In this document: one piece after another, positions 27,166 through 39,634 of the stretch
Layout of the letters: every line of letters begins with the position of its first letter
How positions within the stretch are numbered: position 1 is the stretch's first letter
From: Phylloscopus collybita
Taxonomy: Eukaryota; Chordata; Aves; Passeriformes; Phylloscopidae
NCBI GenBank assembly: GCA_027886175.1
Contig: JAJNNQ010000137.1
Coordinates: 36,628,001 to 36,692,000 of the forward strand
Direction: 5' to 3'
Length of the DNA: 64,000 nucleotides
Notes under the pieces: model-generated
What the model was told of the DNA's origin: nothing
Seen by the model: only the letters and a program-made list of their open reading frames with translations
The model's database searches: none
Program-made: the position numbers and the translations under genes

Positions 27166-28149
27166 GAATCTATAGCTTTCCCAGCTGCAACATTGAGAAA
27201 GTAGAAATATACAGCAACTGAACTTGATCTAGTTTTTAGTATTATGTTGGAATGTAGACTCAGATCTTTTGTCCAAGGTCCATAAAGGGCACTAACTCTT
27301 CTCATCACCCTCACCTACGGTTCTCCTTAACAGCAATACCTTTTTGCCTCTTCAATCCCTCTTTTGCCTTTTATCCATACAGGCGTATCTTGTTTCCAAA
27401 AAATGCTCTAGGTAAGAGAAGAATACAGTATTTCATATCAATTGGATATCAACATCCTTTATTATGAGATTGCTTCTTTCTGCTGTGTTAGGACCCAGAG
27501 AAATCTTTCTCTGCTTCTCTTACCAAAGATCAGGAATTTTGCAGCTCTGAATAATTTCAGTTTAAACTGCAACTATTACAGAAGAACACCAAACAATTCT
27601 CTATTTGATGTCTTCAGTTTCTTTAGATTTTATGCAGAAATTATGATTTCAGCATATGGACTCGAACATGTAAAGTAACAATTTATTCTCCATTTATTTC
27701 TAATGCACAATGTTCCTGAAGACAGATGTTGTTCACTATTCTTTCTCTGGAGTCAATGACCTTTCTTCTAATCCTTTCCTGCAACTCATTCTGGATTTAA
27801 AAACTTTGAAGTTGCTGCCTCACCAACTCAGAGCTTCAAGCACTATAAAATGCTACTGCTGTAACACAGCATTAATGTTGATAGTGGAGTTGATGATAAA
27901 ACAGATTATTTTTCTCCTGACAAGAAGTTTCAGACAGAAACCTTTTGCTTGGTTGGATGGTTGTGTTTGTCAGATAAATGACTCTTTACATCAATATTTT
28001 TCCTGATTATAATTAGAAGTGATATTTTCTTAAGGTGAATGTTGATTTGAATAAGACTATCTTCTTAACGGGAAAATCTTCACAATAAAATTACTATGAC
28101 AATGAGTTTATACATTTTTGCTACTTTTATTTATGCCAGAGCACCTCTG

Positions 28150-28812
28150 TGTGCTGGGTTGGTTGTCAAGGTTTTGGTAGGAGGGATAGAGCAGGGGTGG
28201 CTTCTGTGAGAAGAAACAGAAGCAATGCCAGCCAGCATTGTGAACCCATGGGGAACCTGCATCGGGGCAGTCTGTTCCTGAAGGACTGCACCTTGTGGTA
28301 GCACTTTGTGAAGAACTGCAGCCTGTGAGAAGGGCTCAGGTTCATGTCTGGGGAGGACTGTCTCCCATGGGAGGGAGTCCACACTGGAGCAGGGGGAGCG
28401 TGTGAAGAATCCTCCCCCCTAAGGAGGAAGGAATAACAGAGAAAATATGTGGTGGAGTGACCACAGAGCCTATTACCCATTGCCCTGCATTCTGTTAAGG
28501 ATGGAGAAGGTAGAGAAAAAATCATGAGTGAAGCTGAGTCCAGAAAGATGGGAGGGTTAGGAGGAAGGTGTTTTCTAAGGTTTGGGTTTGTTCTTCATTA
28601 CCTGGATCTGATCTGATTCATAATAAATTAAACTTATTTCCCTAAGTTGAGTCTGTTTTGCCTGTGATGGCAGTTGCTGAGTGTTCTGTCCTTGTCTTTA
28701 TTTTGACCCAGGAACTTGTGATTGTATTCTCTCTCTCCTGTCCAGCTGAGGTGGAAAGGGAGAGACCGGCTTTGGTGGGAACCTGATGTCTAGCCAGGGT
28801 TAACCCACCACA
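28150..28812 (+). mobile_element. Avian ERV LTR, plus strand (probable solo LTR)
   Basis: It begins TGTGCTGGGTTGGTTGTCAA and ends GGGTTAACCCACCACA. The ends form an imperfect inverted repeat (TGTG.TGGGTT against its complement). Internal blocks include 'ggtggcttctgtgagaag', 'gactgtctcccatgggaggg', and a polyadenylation-type signal 'cataataaattaaac' near 28620, followed by a U5 ending in 'gtccagctgagg'. I recognise this as a common avian ERVL-like LTR family. It shares block order with the minus-strand copy at 35551-36387. No matching target duplication is seen (CTCTG versus GTATG) and no internal region adjoins it. Confidence 0.8.
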
Positions 28813-29035
28813 GTATGACACATGCCATCAAATTTGTGAGAACCTGAACCATCATCCAAAAGGCAGCTTCTGAGGACATTATTTTATTATTTTCTTAATC
28901 CTCTGAGTCATTTTCCACCAGCAGATGCTATCAAAAATCCATAAGAAACACCAAATTTTTAATATAAGTGGGAATTTATTTTTTTTTCCCCTCTGGCTAT
29001 ATTACCAGAATTTTAAGTATGGATGCTTTAATTTT

Positions 29036-29040
29036 CTTAG
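29036..29040. repeat. Target-site duplication CTTAG (left)
   Basis: CTTAG directly abuts the TG end of the LTR at 29041 and is repeated exactly at 29638-29642 directly after its CA end. A five-base duplication is usual for class III (ERVL-type) elements. Confidence 0.88.
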
Positions 29041-29637
29041 TGTGCTGGTTTGAAAGCAAAACCAGTGAGACTCCCAGTCAGAGATACAATTTAATAGAAG
29101 AAGAGAGGAAAAAAAGGTGAAATAAATGGAATGATACAACCTAACACCCTGTTGGTCAGGGTGTTTGAAGCAGTCCGGAAATCCTCCTGGAGAGGCAGAT
29201 GTGGTTCCGCTGGAGCAGAGATGATCCTAAGAGAGAAGGGTCCAGGGATGATGAGAAGGGTCCAGTCTTCCTCCAGGAATCCAGATGAGATGTTCTTGTC
29301 AAAGCAGCGATTCCTGTAGAAACGTCTGGTAGCTCTTGTCTCCTCTGAGAGTTCAGTGGATAGAAGCTGCTCATGAGGTCTCAAACCCTGGATTATATCC
29401 AGGTGGGAATGCTTGGCTCCTCCCCCTGGGCAGAGCATCTCACAATGGAATGATTTCATCCTATCAGTCATGCAAATGGATCCTTGATGGCCCATTAAAC
29501 AGAGATAACATCTTCCGGGAGGGCATTGTTGGGCTCGTTATCAGAAGATAAGGAGAACACTGCCCCACCTTGGCTCCAACAGCTCATGGGGATAGAATAC
29601 ACACCTTGGGCACAATTTTACATTGTAACCTAGGACA
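29041..29637 (-). mobile_element. Solo LTR, songbird-type ERV, minus strand, with target duplication
   Basis: The 597-bp element has TG...CA ends: TGTGCTGG at 29041 and AGGACA ending at 29637. On the minus strand it starts 'tgtcctaggttacaatgtaa', has a TATA-type box ('ggatataatcc', plus-strand 29391-29401), and has an ATTAAA signal about 300 bp downstream (plus-strand TTTAAT at 29089-29094). It ends with 'ttgctttcaaaccagcaca'. The exact flanking CTTAG repeats and the absence of internal sequence show LTR-LTR recombination after insertion. I recognise this LTR as a type common in songbird genomes (from memory, not searched). The 134-codon minus frame within it is not a gene. Confidence 0.9.
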
Positions 29638-29642
29638 CTTAG
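29638..29642. repeat. Target-site duplication CTTAG (right)
   Basis: Exact partner of the CTTAG at 29036-29040; it follows the CA end of the solo LTR without a gap. Confidence 0.88.
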
Positions 29643-32189
29643 GTAAAATGTATGATGGCAAGACTAAATACCTACTGACAAAGTGGCGTTCATCTAACTA
29701 AATGAATTGAGTAAAAGGAAACAAATACAAAAACCCACCCACCAATCAAAAAGCCAGAATTTTAATTCAGGATCGTTACTCAAAACTTCCTTGAATTTAA
29801 AGACTCATAACTAAATAACCATTAGGTGACCTCAAATCTCTGCTCTATTTTTTTTAATTTCAGTTTGCTATATTTAACTTACCAAAACCAGAAATGAGTA
29901 CACCTCAGAAGCCTGTACCATTTAATAACCTTTAACATAAAGCTTCAACATTTTCCATAGGAAGATACAGCTTTAGAGCTCTCTTCTACTTAGTATACCT
30001 ACAGATAGTGTAATTTCAAGCAGTATATTACATGCAGTTTTGGTGACATGGAAAAACATCATAGTACAATACATTTTTATCCACAGCTTAAAATAATCCA
30101 AAGCTTAAAATAATTAAAATAATCTATTAAAATAAAAAAATTATTAATAGCAAAGCCTATACGATGAGAGATTTGATTTGCAAATGTATAAGTGTAAAAA
30201 AGAAAAAAAAAGGCCCTTATTTGTGTTTTATTAAAAAAATCTTGTTTGAAACTGGTGCTTTTTGGCTGTGATTTGTTTTGGAATAAAAAAAGCAATGATG
30301 TACACCATTTTAGCAAGTGGATTTCCTAATGCATAGGCTAGCCTAAAGGTTTCAAAATCCCTGAATAATTTACAAGTACTTACAGGAAGTTGCTCTACAA
30401 GGAGTTGATTCACTAAAGGAGGTTTGGTCAGCCTTAATAAAGGCAGAGACCTTGGAGGGTGATTTGCAAGTCAAGTAGAACACTGAAACAAGGACAGAAA
30501 GGGAAAAAACAGACTCAAGTTGATTGCCACCCCTTACTGAACCTTGCAGGAGAGACATCCCATCTGGTTCAACCCATCCCAGCATCATTCCTGCTGGAAG
30601 TACTTCATCAAAATACTTTTAACTGTATTCCTCTGTGGAAAGAAATTGCTTCATCAAAGCTGGTGGTAAAGCTCAAAATACTATATAAATGTTAACTGGT
30701 CTTAGGTTTCAACATTTCTTCTCACCTAAATTGTTAAGTGGTCTAAGTTTATTTAATTTACAGTCTCAGGTTTTAAATCCAGTATTCAGGCTTGTTGATT
30801 GAGTTTTTCAGTGTGACACTGCTCAAGATTATACTTAGCAAGACCTACATGTATTGTAAGCAAAACTGTAATGTATGTCTGTGTCTCCTCATTTCCCTCA
30901 TATGAAGAAAATACTCTTTGTGCTCAAGGCATTCTGGCTGTTTCAAGATCCTGATCCAGTGGAGCTCACTTTGCCCGACCTTTGTAATTCTTGTTTGGTT
31001 GACACATCATGGCAAAATGTCTATGCACTGTGGAAATTTTCACCCATATCAGCAACTTGTGGGTGACCAAATTTTGAAAAATGACATAGCCCTGTGATTG
31101 ACTTCTTATTTCCATTCCCTTATGAAGCAGGCAACAAACTAGAAGCTAAATGAAATCAAATATCTCGTCCGTTTTTCTGTGCATTCTCTTCTATAAGTTT
31201 CAGTAAAGCACAGCAATGAGTGATTTACTTGATTAACTTGTGAAATAGCTAGCAGAAATGGCTAGTTAGCTATACTTAATGTATTGATAAAGGTAGTGTT
31301 TCAAGACAGCCCTTCTGTGAAAGAGCTATAGTTATTTCTAAAATGATTAATTCTGAGCTATTTCTAATGTGAAGTATATACAGAAGTAATAGAGCTATTA
31401 AGGAAAATGATGTGAAGAAAAGACCTTGACCCAAATTCATCCCTGGGGTAGTTTCAACAATTAGAGAAGAGTCATGCTAGGAATAAAGTTGACCCCCCCG
31501 TTTTAAATCTCAGGGACTTTTGAAGGCATTACAAAAGACTTTGTGAAATTACAGATGTTACTAAAATAATGGTGTGATTCAAGAGGATGTGAACATATGC
31601 TCAAGTGTTCAGTTGATGTGATGGAGTTCCAGACCCTGCACAGAATAAGAACTTTCATGACCATGAGTATTTGACAGTTTATTGAGGTGGTACTCTGTAC
31701 TGAAGGAAATTGTCTTCTTGGCATGTTTGAGAGCAAACCAAAGATAGTATAACTTTGAAATTACTTGTAACAGAGAGAGTTAGATATTAAAGATGCAATC
31801 CCAAAGAAAATACCATTTAAAATGCTTCAGAAATATTTTGTGTGTTTTCTCTTTGGCTGATCTTGTAGGCAGGAGAAAAGGTTTTAAGGAAGCATTAGAG
31901 TTTGAAAGATTCTCTTAGGGACTGAAACTGTGGAAAGTGAAAAACAGTAAGGGACTTTTTTGAGGGACATATTGGAGACTGCAAGGTACAAAAATTCACA
32001 GGCAAGTTTTCTTTCATTGTTTTCATGAGGAAAAGCATAGGGCAAAGAAGAGGCAGATAGCTCTCAAGCTCTCTGATGAAGTCCAGATCTCTTGTAATTA
32101 TTTTAACCAAACATACCTTCTGCTAGACATTTACTTAGTCCTGATCAGCATGTCTAGGAGTTGTGGTTTGTTTTGTGTCTCCCCCTCAG
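29643..32189. other. AT-rich stretch without recognised gene
   Basis: No gene or element recognised. It is AT-rich, with several A-runs on both sides of 30200. Confidence 0.55.
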
Positions 32190-32343
32190 TGTGGCAACAG
32201 CAATCACCCAACAGCAAGGGCTTGTCCTCTGCAGACAGTGCCCATCACTTCCCAGGGCTGGCCACTCCGATGCCGAGTGCTGTTTAGTCTGTCCTTTGTT
32301 TGGGTTGGCAAACATGACTGCTTCCCTCCAGTTACTGCAGAAG
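32190..32343 (+). other. Exon-like segment with splice-like borders (weak)
   Basis: A 154-bp, GC-richer segment is preceded by a pyrimidine-rich tract ending CAG ('tgtgtctccccctcag', 32174-32189) and followed by a good donor ('cagaaggtgagt', gt at 32344). Both plus-strand and minus-strand frames are open across most of it, and none encodes anything I recognise. Splice-like borders of this quality occur by chance in a 64-kb window, so this is only a candidate exon, perhaps of a non-coding RNA. Confidence 0.2.
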
Positions 32344-32830
32344 GTGAGTCCCATCCAAAAAGCACAGCAGTTGGCACATTGGTCATTCATCATCCTCTTG
32401 CTGGAAAAACACTGCATTTTTCTGGTCTGACCTTTCCCCCCCTTTTTTTTCCTCTTATAGAAATTATTTTGAATTTCTATTGTATCTGCACCTTTCTGAC
32501 ATCACAAGCTTCATGCTAAAAATCTGATACACCCTATTTCAGCCCTCAGGCTGGAAAAATCCCTTCCAGGACAGGAACTATTCCCCAGTCACTAAACATA
32601 TCTCTTAAAGGCATACAGTTCATGGAAGAGGTTGCATTTCTTATTTAGAGGCTGATATCACTTCCTAAAGAATTTTGCCAGTGGTTTCAAACCAGTGCAC
32701 AAAAAATACATTTGTATGATCTCAGATCAAATGAGAGGAAAACAGTACTGGAACAAAACAAGGCTATGACAAAATTGAGTAATGATGGGCACCTCAGTTC
32801 CCTCATGTGTAAGAAATTTCATATACATAC

Positions 32831-32866
32831 AGCTGAAAAATAGCTGAAAAATAGCTGAAATAGCTG
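32831..32866. repeat. Short tandem repeat AGCTGAAAAAT x3
   Basis: Three adjoining copies of an 11-bp unit AGCTGAAAAAT, the third shortened, followed by a fourth AGCTG. Confidence 0.9.
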
Positions 32867-34011
32867 GTGTTTTATCTTGACCCCTGGTAGGCATTGAACA
32901 GCTTAATCCTTCAATTACTAGAGATTTTCTTCCTCATAATTACCAAGTAAGAGTGCCAGTGCCATGACACGTACTGCACTGAGGTTCAACTTTACCGGAG
33001 GAGCTACGTAAAAGAAGACGGCACAATTACCTTTTCATCCTGAGGAGATGATGGAAGAGGCAATGCAGACCATGTATTCCAGACTAAAAGTGTAGGATGG
33101 GCAGATAAAACAATTTGCAGCTGATGAGATCTACTGGTATAATTAATTTCTGTGTCAAACTGAACACATATTGGATCTAAACAAGTTTAGGTGAACATTT
33201 TTCAGTATATAAAGATTTTTAGAGATTATTCTTTTCAGAATCTCACATGCAAAAGTCTGTTACTTTCTCCCCATTTGACATACCAGGAATAGGATTTTCT
33301 ATTTATTCTGTAAGAAAGAAATTCCAAAGAATAAAGAAATTATTCTTTAGAATTTCTGCTTTTGGTGACCTCTTTTATGAAAAGTTTCTCAATTGGAACC
33401 TGCAAAAGCATACATTAATATAAACAGAAGAGTTTCACTGTTATGTTCAAAAATAAATTCCTACCTCTTATAATAAGATATAATAAATAATCTGCTGTTC
33501 AGAAATACAAACAAATCCAAAATCCAACCCAAAATGAAACCTACAGTCACTGCTGTAGAGGAAAAAAGAATGACAGAAACCTCTCTGTCTGAATGTCTGT
33601 CAGCTGGAAGTTGAAGATGTGTAAAAAATGCTTCCCAGGCACACAGGCGTGTCAAAAGTGACCATTAAAAGGATCTCAGATAATGAAGTATTCTCTTCCC
33701 CTTGACAGAGATGACGAACATGAATGAATGACCTGCCCGATATTACTTGGTCTGAAAGAGTTCAGAACTGCCTGCTGAGCTATTAGTTATTAGTGGATGT
33801 CGTGCACAAAACCAGGATCAAAATGCACCAGCCCTGTTCATCATAGAGTTCTACTGAGAGCATTTCAAATGCCTCAGTATATGCCTCCAAATACGTCAGA
33901 TATTTCCATCCTTACACATTGTATGCAGCTTTTTTATAAGTAGTGAATAGCCTATTAATCAGTTATTTGATGATACATTAAAAGTTGTGATACAAATCTG
34001 GAGTTACTTCT

Positions 34012-34041
<30 letters not shown>
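34012..34041. repeat. (AAC)n microsatellite
   Basis: Ten uninterrupted AAC units, followed by a short A-run. Confidence 0.97.
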
Positions 34042-34043
<2 letters not shown>

Positions 34044-35550
34044 AAAGTATTCTGGCTACTCCACATACTGGAAAAAATTATAAATATTTTAATAAAATTC
34101 CTATTTCTGCTTCTCCTACAAGCCTTTAGCATTTTGTTGTGCTGAAGAGAGAAAACCCCACAGCATTTCAAGGAATGATATAAAAAACTATGGAAAAAGA
34201 TTTGATGTCAAATGGAAAAGCTTGTGGATTTATGTGTAGAATTTCCCATTTGAAATTCTATTTAGTCATCTTTTGTTCATTCTCGAAAGAACTACATAAA
34301 ATGTGTTGCCTTTGTCTTGCACTGAAACAATTAAACATTTGCATTATAGAATGGAAAGGAAAAAGTACGATTCATTTTCACTTTACAGAGAAAGTTGGAG
34401 ATTTAAATCTATGGACTGTCTCTTAAATAGGCCACATGTTTAAAATATGGCTCTTGCATATTTTGGACAAAATTTATGTGTCAATATACTATTCCCCAAA
34501 ACAGATAGAAGACCATTCTGCAGAAAGAAATGGCTGGTGGTAGCAATGTCCAATAAATATCTAGGAACTGAAAATTGTGGGAACATTTTTTATGCATAAT
34601 GCAGGATTATTTTATGAGGCAAAGTTTTTGTAACATATATAGAATTACACACTAAGAATTACAAACTATTTGCCCCTTACTGTTAATGAAAGCTGTTCAT
34701 ATCAATCCCTACATGTTACACTGAAAGTGGTTTGCTCCCCCAGGTCTAGCAGTTAAAACAAATTTGGTATTACAGACTTTCAACTGATTTAGAACTGAGA
34801 GATAAATGGATGTTTAACACACAGGCATTGCAAGTCACATTGGATGACTGATCCTAAAACCCACTGAAGTCTGTATTTAGCTTTCCATTGCTTTATATGG
34901 GCTTCAGATCAGGCTCCCAGGGGGTCACTTGGCAAAGCCACAGTTAAAACATCTGACAGTGTTTGTATTACAAGCGTCCATTTTCATAGGGTGTAATCTC
35001 AGTCATAAATATTCACTCTGGATTCAGCTTTTGCTCAATTCTGTAGAACAGTTTTCAAAAGTGGGTTTGACTGTTCATAAATTATTATCTGCACAGGTTG
35101 TATTCTTCTAATGGGAATACACATATGGCTCCATAGAGACTATTTATTCATGTATATATATGTGTATGTGTGTTTGAGTGCTTGCATACTAGATTCAGAA
35201 CCATGTGCTGAACAACTCAGCACAGTGAGGAGATGCTTTCCTCCACAGTAGCCTTGGAGCCTCTCCTCATTTTTTTGTTACATGAACACTTTGACCACCC
35301 CTGTGTGACAGTGCCCCTCCACTCCAGCTCTCATCTGATATTGAGACCTGGGAAGAAATTTCGCCCCCTGAAGATGCCTGTGTTCAAGTGTGCATCAGAG
35401 TGAGCTCCTCAGGCTCCCACAGTAGGCAAAAGAGATCAAGTCAAATGCAGTGTATCACACCTAGAGTGAATCATCCAAGCCTGAGAAACCAGATGGCAAA
35501 CTGCTCCCTTGCCTCTCCAGATGTATTGACTAGATCTTCACTGGTTAAAA

Positions 35551-36387
35551 TGGTGAAGTGCATTGACCCTGTCTGGATGTCAGATGACTTCCAAAGCCGT
35601 GTTATTCTTTCCCTCCTCAGCTGGGCAGGGGAGAGAAAATATAATGAAGGACTCCTGGGTCAAAATAAGGACAGGGAGAGAACACTCACCAGTTACCATT
35701 ATGGGTGGCAAAATAGGCTTGACCCAGGAACTTTAATTTGTTACCAATAAAATCAAGGTAGAATAATGAGAAAATAAAAAAAAGAAAAAAAGCAAAACAT
35801 CTTCCACACCTCTGTTTTTCCCAGGATCAACCTATTTCCCAGTTTTTTCTACCTTCTCCCTCAGCAGTGCAGGTGGATGGGGAATAGGGACTGACATCAG
35901 TTCATGTTGTCTCTGCTGCCTCTTCCTCAAGGGCAGGAGTCTTCACACTCCTCTCCTGCTCCACTGTGGAGTCTTCCATGGGCTGCAGGTGGATCTCTGC
36001 TCCTCTATGGACCTCCAGGGACTGGAGGGTCACATCCTGCCTCACCATGGGCTGTACTGTGAGCTGTAGGGAAATCTCTGCTCTGGTACCTGCAGCACCT
36101 CCTCTCACCCTTTCTGCCCTGACCGTGGTGTCTGCAGTGTTCTTTGCTCTCCCATGGTCTCTCTCCCAGCTGCAGCTGCCCTTTTCTTTAAAAGCTGTTG
36201 TCCAAGAGGCACTACCACTGTCGCTGGTGGACTCGGTTTTGGCCAGTGGCAGGCCATCTTGGGGTTGGCTGGAATTATCTCTGTGGGACATGGGGGCAGC
36301 TTCTGGCAGAAGCTACCTCTGCAGCCTCCTACTCCCTTCCACCCCTTTCCTCTGCACCCAAAACCTGGCTATGCAAAACCAATACAC
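35551..36387 (-). mobile_element. Avian ERV LTR, minus strand
   Basis: On the plus strand this reads as the reverse complement of the same LTR family seen at 28150-28812. From left to right: 'attgaccctgtctggatgtc' and 'aaagccgtg' (LTR 3' end), 'cctcctcagctggg', 'gacccaggaac', 'ttttctaccttctccctcagcag', a GC-rich middle with 'tccatgggctgcaggtggatctctgct', 'gaggcactaccactgtcgctggtgg', and finally 'ccaaaacctggctatgcaaaaccaataca' (LTR 5' end). It is longer than the 28150 copy, keeping the central GC-rich block. No target duplication is clear. Frames of about 130-145 codons on both strands in the GC-rich block are by-products of base composition, not genes. Confidence 0.82.
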
Positions 36388-39300
36388 TATAATGGGACCT
36401 TAGAAAATTAGCTGACAGCTTTAATTTATATGTTTTAATCTTGAATGGACTTCCAGCAGTGAAGTTTGCCTCTGTTGCCAGAAAACTGGCTAGAGATATT
36501 CACACTCACTGTAAAGAAGAACAAATAACTGAAAAAGAGTGCAGTGAATAACGTTTTATCCTGTTCTCCAGTGCCCACATTTTTGTGAATTCCTACTGTT
36601 CCATCCTCCTCACTTCATTTCTAGGGAGCACTGAGCTGTTGTTGTTGCTTCAGTTCTGACACATATTTAATAAAGGAATTGATTTGGATGATGGAGACCA
36701 AAATCCATAATCCTTCAGAGTCAGAGCAAGAGAATCTGAGGGTGTGAGATATTCATCTCTGATGCCCTGTGTCAAGAATGGACATCCACTGTGCAACAGT
36801 ACCTTGACCTTGAGAGGGCACTTGAGTGTCAGAGGGAGTAGAAGAATTATTTGATTTCTCCAGAGCAAGCTGTGCCATCTGCTAACGTCACCCCTCTGAG
36901 TTGCATGTAGCTTCCTACCCTTTAAGAATCTCAAGTGGAATGGGTGGATGATGGCAGATGACGGGCAGAGCAGTGACTTTCTGCTGAATGGTGAATAGCT
37001 CCCCAAGGGTGTGCTGTTCCTCAGGGGTAGACCAGGACCAGTACGCTCTTGGGAAGCATTGGGTCACCTCAGCTGCCTGCAGTGGCCCAGAATCACTCGG
37101 CAGATTGACTGCAAAATGTGGTGAGGTGTCCACACAGAGCCCGGATATCTCAGTGTCTGCGAGCAAGCAGCAGACTGCCATAAGGAAGGTGTGGCAGATC
37201 CATGCCAGACAGCAGCCTGCAGCTCTGGCACTCTGCCATCATCCTGTCCCTCTAGACAGAGCTTGTCCTGTGTTCTGCATTGGAGTGCCAGGATGAGCTG
37301 AAAAGGAAATGTAGTAAATTAAGCCTGGCTGTGAGACACCTACATAGCTCAGGAGATATAGTCATTGTTAAAACAGAGGTACCACTGGACCCAGCCACAG
37401 CCTTAATTTATTCCCTTCATCAAGAATGGATGACTTGGGTTTCTTTGGCACATTTTGCTATGAGAACTAACCTTTTTCCAAAATGCTTTGGCATCAGTTG
37501 TTTTATTGTTTCAGTGGCATATTGTCTCCTTCTACTCTTTATCAAGTATCAGTACCAATATGAACACTTTCCAGATACATCCTTCAAGATCCTTTTCTCT
37601 TTCATGTCTCACTAACTCTGTCCCTGGGATTAAACTACCGTCTTGTCTCCTCAGTCACTTCTGGGAACACACATTACCACAAAATTGCACGACCTGTGCT
37701 TTTGTCACCTAGCTGGTTAAATGAGGTACGTGTTAGTTTAATTGCAAATCTTTAAGGGAACAGCCTTGAAGTACACACCTTGGGGTGTGTAAGTTCTCAA
37801 GGTTTTATGCTCTTTATAGCCTTTCAATGATGGCTGTAACAATGACTTTGAATTGACTGACAGTAGTATGAGCTGTACAGCAAAAATAAAAGTATTGCAA
37901 AAGTATTTTATTGTTTTACTTTAAAACTGATTGCTGGGTAAAATGTAAATATTTAATGTAAACATACTTTCATTCTTAGATACATATGGCAATTGAAATC
38001 TAAAAAGTTGAAAAGGCCAAATATGCCTTATGGAAAGTAGGCTCAAAGTTGTGGAGGACAGGGTTTGGTTTATTGTTTTGCTTTACTTTGGTTTTGGCCT
38101 TTCCATGAAGGAAAAAAAAAATGTCTTCAATGATAATTCTCTGCACAAAATTAGAGGCAGAAAGCACACTTACATGATTTCAGAGACCTCATGCCTTAAC
38201 ACGATAGATGATATTGTACTCTGCGTGATTAAGCAAAAACAACCCTAAGCATCTCTAGTGCTTATATAGTGCTATCTATTCTGCATCAGCCAATGATTTA
38301 ATCAACTGTGACTATGGCCAGGCAGTAAACATATGTTATTCCTCCCCCAAGATGCAGTAGATCTACCCTTGTTTGTTGATTCAAGCGTACTGTACACTAA
38401 CATTATTAGCCATTCACCCATGCTTTTAAATACAGAGAAGATCTATTTGCTTGCAGAGAGAACTGCAAATACTTACAGGGTAGAGAAGAGACCTGAAGAA
38501 GAAAGGTGGCAATTACACACCTGAGAATGGGAATTATTTTCTAGCCTGTAACTATACTGTTAGATTTTTACAAGAACACTTTTGGCAAGAAAGCAGTGTC
38601 TTGTTTTGCTCCCAGAAGCACAGCCTGCTGAAAACTACACTGTGGAGCAATAAAGCCATTGATACACTGATGCTGTAACATCATTTTCTGGGAAGTCACT
38701 TGCTTGAGGGCATGTTTCTCAGCATGGCACTACAAAGCTTTGGTTACTTTTGGTGATATGAGTATTACATATAAATGCACTCAGCATGCAACAAACTAAC
38801 CACAAGGAAGATAGACAGGTTTGTTCTTCCGTATTTTTCTGGTTTTCTTTCTTAGTGTTTCTCCAGTGCACAGAGGTGCTTGATGTTCCTTTTATTGCAC
38901 AATTTGTATTCCTTTCCCAGCCGCTTCTAAATACAGAGTCACTTAATTAGCGGCTGTACCATAAACAGACTACAAGTAGGGTTTTCCAGGGCTTGTACAG
39001 CTAACTCACAATGATTATAGGTTATATCCCTGCAGTGAATGACATGTTCTGCATTAAAGTCCAGCACTTCTGGCACTCAAGCTATGCTAAAGGTGATGGG
39101 GTTCTCATATCATACCCAATACTGAGACCACTCAATCTGTCGTCTCTTCTGCAGTTCTTCCTAGTAGCGGTGAGATCACCCTCTTGTTCTTTGAAGGAAG
39201 AGAGGGAGACTTTTCTCACAATTTCCCTGAGAAACAAGGAGAGGAAATTGTTAAAACTGATTCTGCATTTGTATCAGACTCACAAGCTCTGACGTTAAAT

Positions 39301-39551
39301 TGCAGTTGCTGCAATATTTCACAGATGTGTTACCGTTTTCCTCTCTTGACCTCAGTGGTCCTGCCAAAGATAGGTGAAATGTGAACCTCAGTATCCACCC
39401 TCAAATGTCCTCAGTCCTGCACCTGTGGTTTTTCTTGTGCTTGCTCAGAGAAGAGGGGAGACTGCAGCTCCATTACTCAAGTGTCATCTTAAAAAGTGGT
39501 CTTTATAAATGTTATATGCCAGGAGATTTTCCTTGGTTGCTATTTTTGTTT
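36388..39551. other. Stretch without recognised gene; GC-richer part at 36760-37300
   Basis: No gene recognised. The part at about 36760-37300 is GC-richer than its surroundings. On the minus strand it has fairly long open frames (36650-37006 and 36915-37181) in different frames with little interruption, as a decayed coding sequence might. It lies on the 5' side of the minus-strand LTR at 35551-36387, where internal ERV sequence would be expected if that LTR were a 3' LTR, but I see no retroviral motif. The rest is AT-rich. Confidence 0.45.
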
Positions 39552-39634
39552 AGCCTGTAAGGTGAGGTTTTTCAGCTTTACTTCAATCTCTGTGGACGTA
39601 ATTGAGCAAATCCTCCTGAAAACCATCTCCAAAG
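39552..39634 (+). mobile_element. CR1 LINE fragment, plus strand, left of the provirus
   Basis: The segment matches the CR1 reverse-transcriptase frame around 'attgagcaaatcctcctgaaaaccatctcc'. It codes in CR1 style for an Ile-Glu-Gln-Ile-Leu-Leu-Lys run. It stops at CCAAAG, and the CR1 picks up again at 42937 with the same CCAAAG followed by the expected next block. The left edge is approximate. Confidence 0.8.
39629..39634. repeat. 6-bp direct repeat CCAAAG left of provirus
   Basis: CCAAAG sits at the exact left break of the CR1 and is repeated at 42937-42942 directly after the CA end of the 3' LTR. Six-base duplications are typical of alpha- and betaretroviral integrations. Confidence 0.8.

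Larger units (their letters stand above)
22106..28149. other. AT-rich stretch without recognised gene
   Basis: No gene is recognised. Small features: an A-run near 22404-22415; a 15-bp near-tandem repeat 'tataataagcatgaa' at 23071-23085 and 23087-23101; a G/T-rich patch at about 24797-24848; and one partner of a dispersed repeat pair (26089-26124 and 27130-27165). Part of 26300-27200 has a less AT-rich, LTR-like texture, but I could not identify ends or signals. Confidence 0.5.
32344..35550. other. AT-rich stretch with two small repeats
   Basis: No gene recognised. It contains a short minisatellite (32831-32866) and an (AAC)n array (34012-34041). A TA/TG-rich patch lies at 35153-35174. Confidence 0.55.

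Noticed and set aside
29091..29495. 134-codon minus-strand frame
   Set aside because: Lies wholly inside the solo LTR 29041-29637 and contains no viral protein motif.
35902..36403. Overlapping 129- and 145-codon frames on opposite strands
   Set aside because: Both lie in the GC-rich middle of an LTR, where few stop codons arise by composition.
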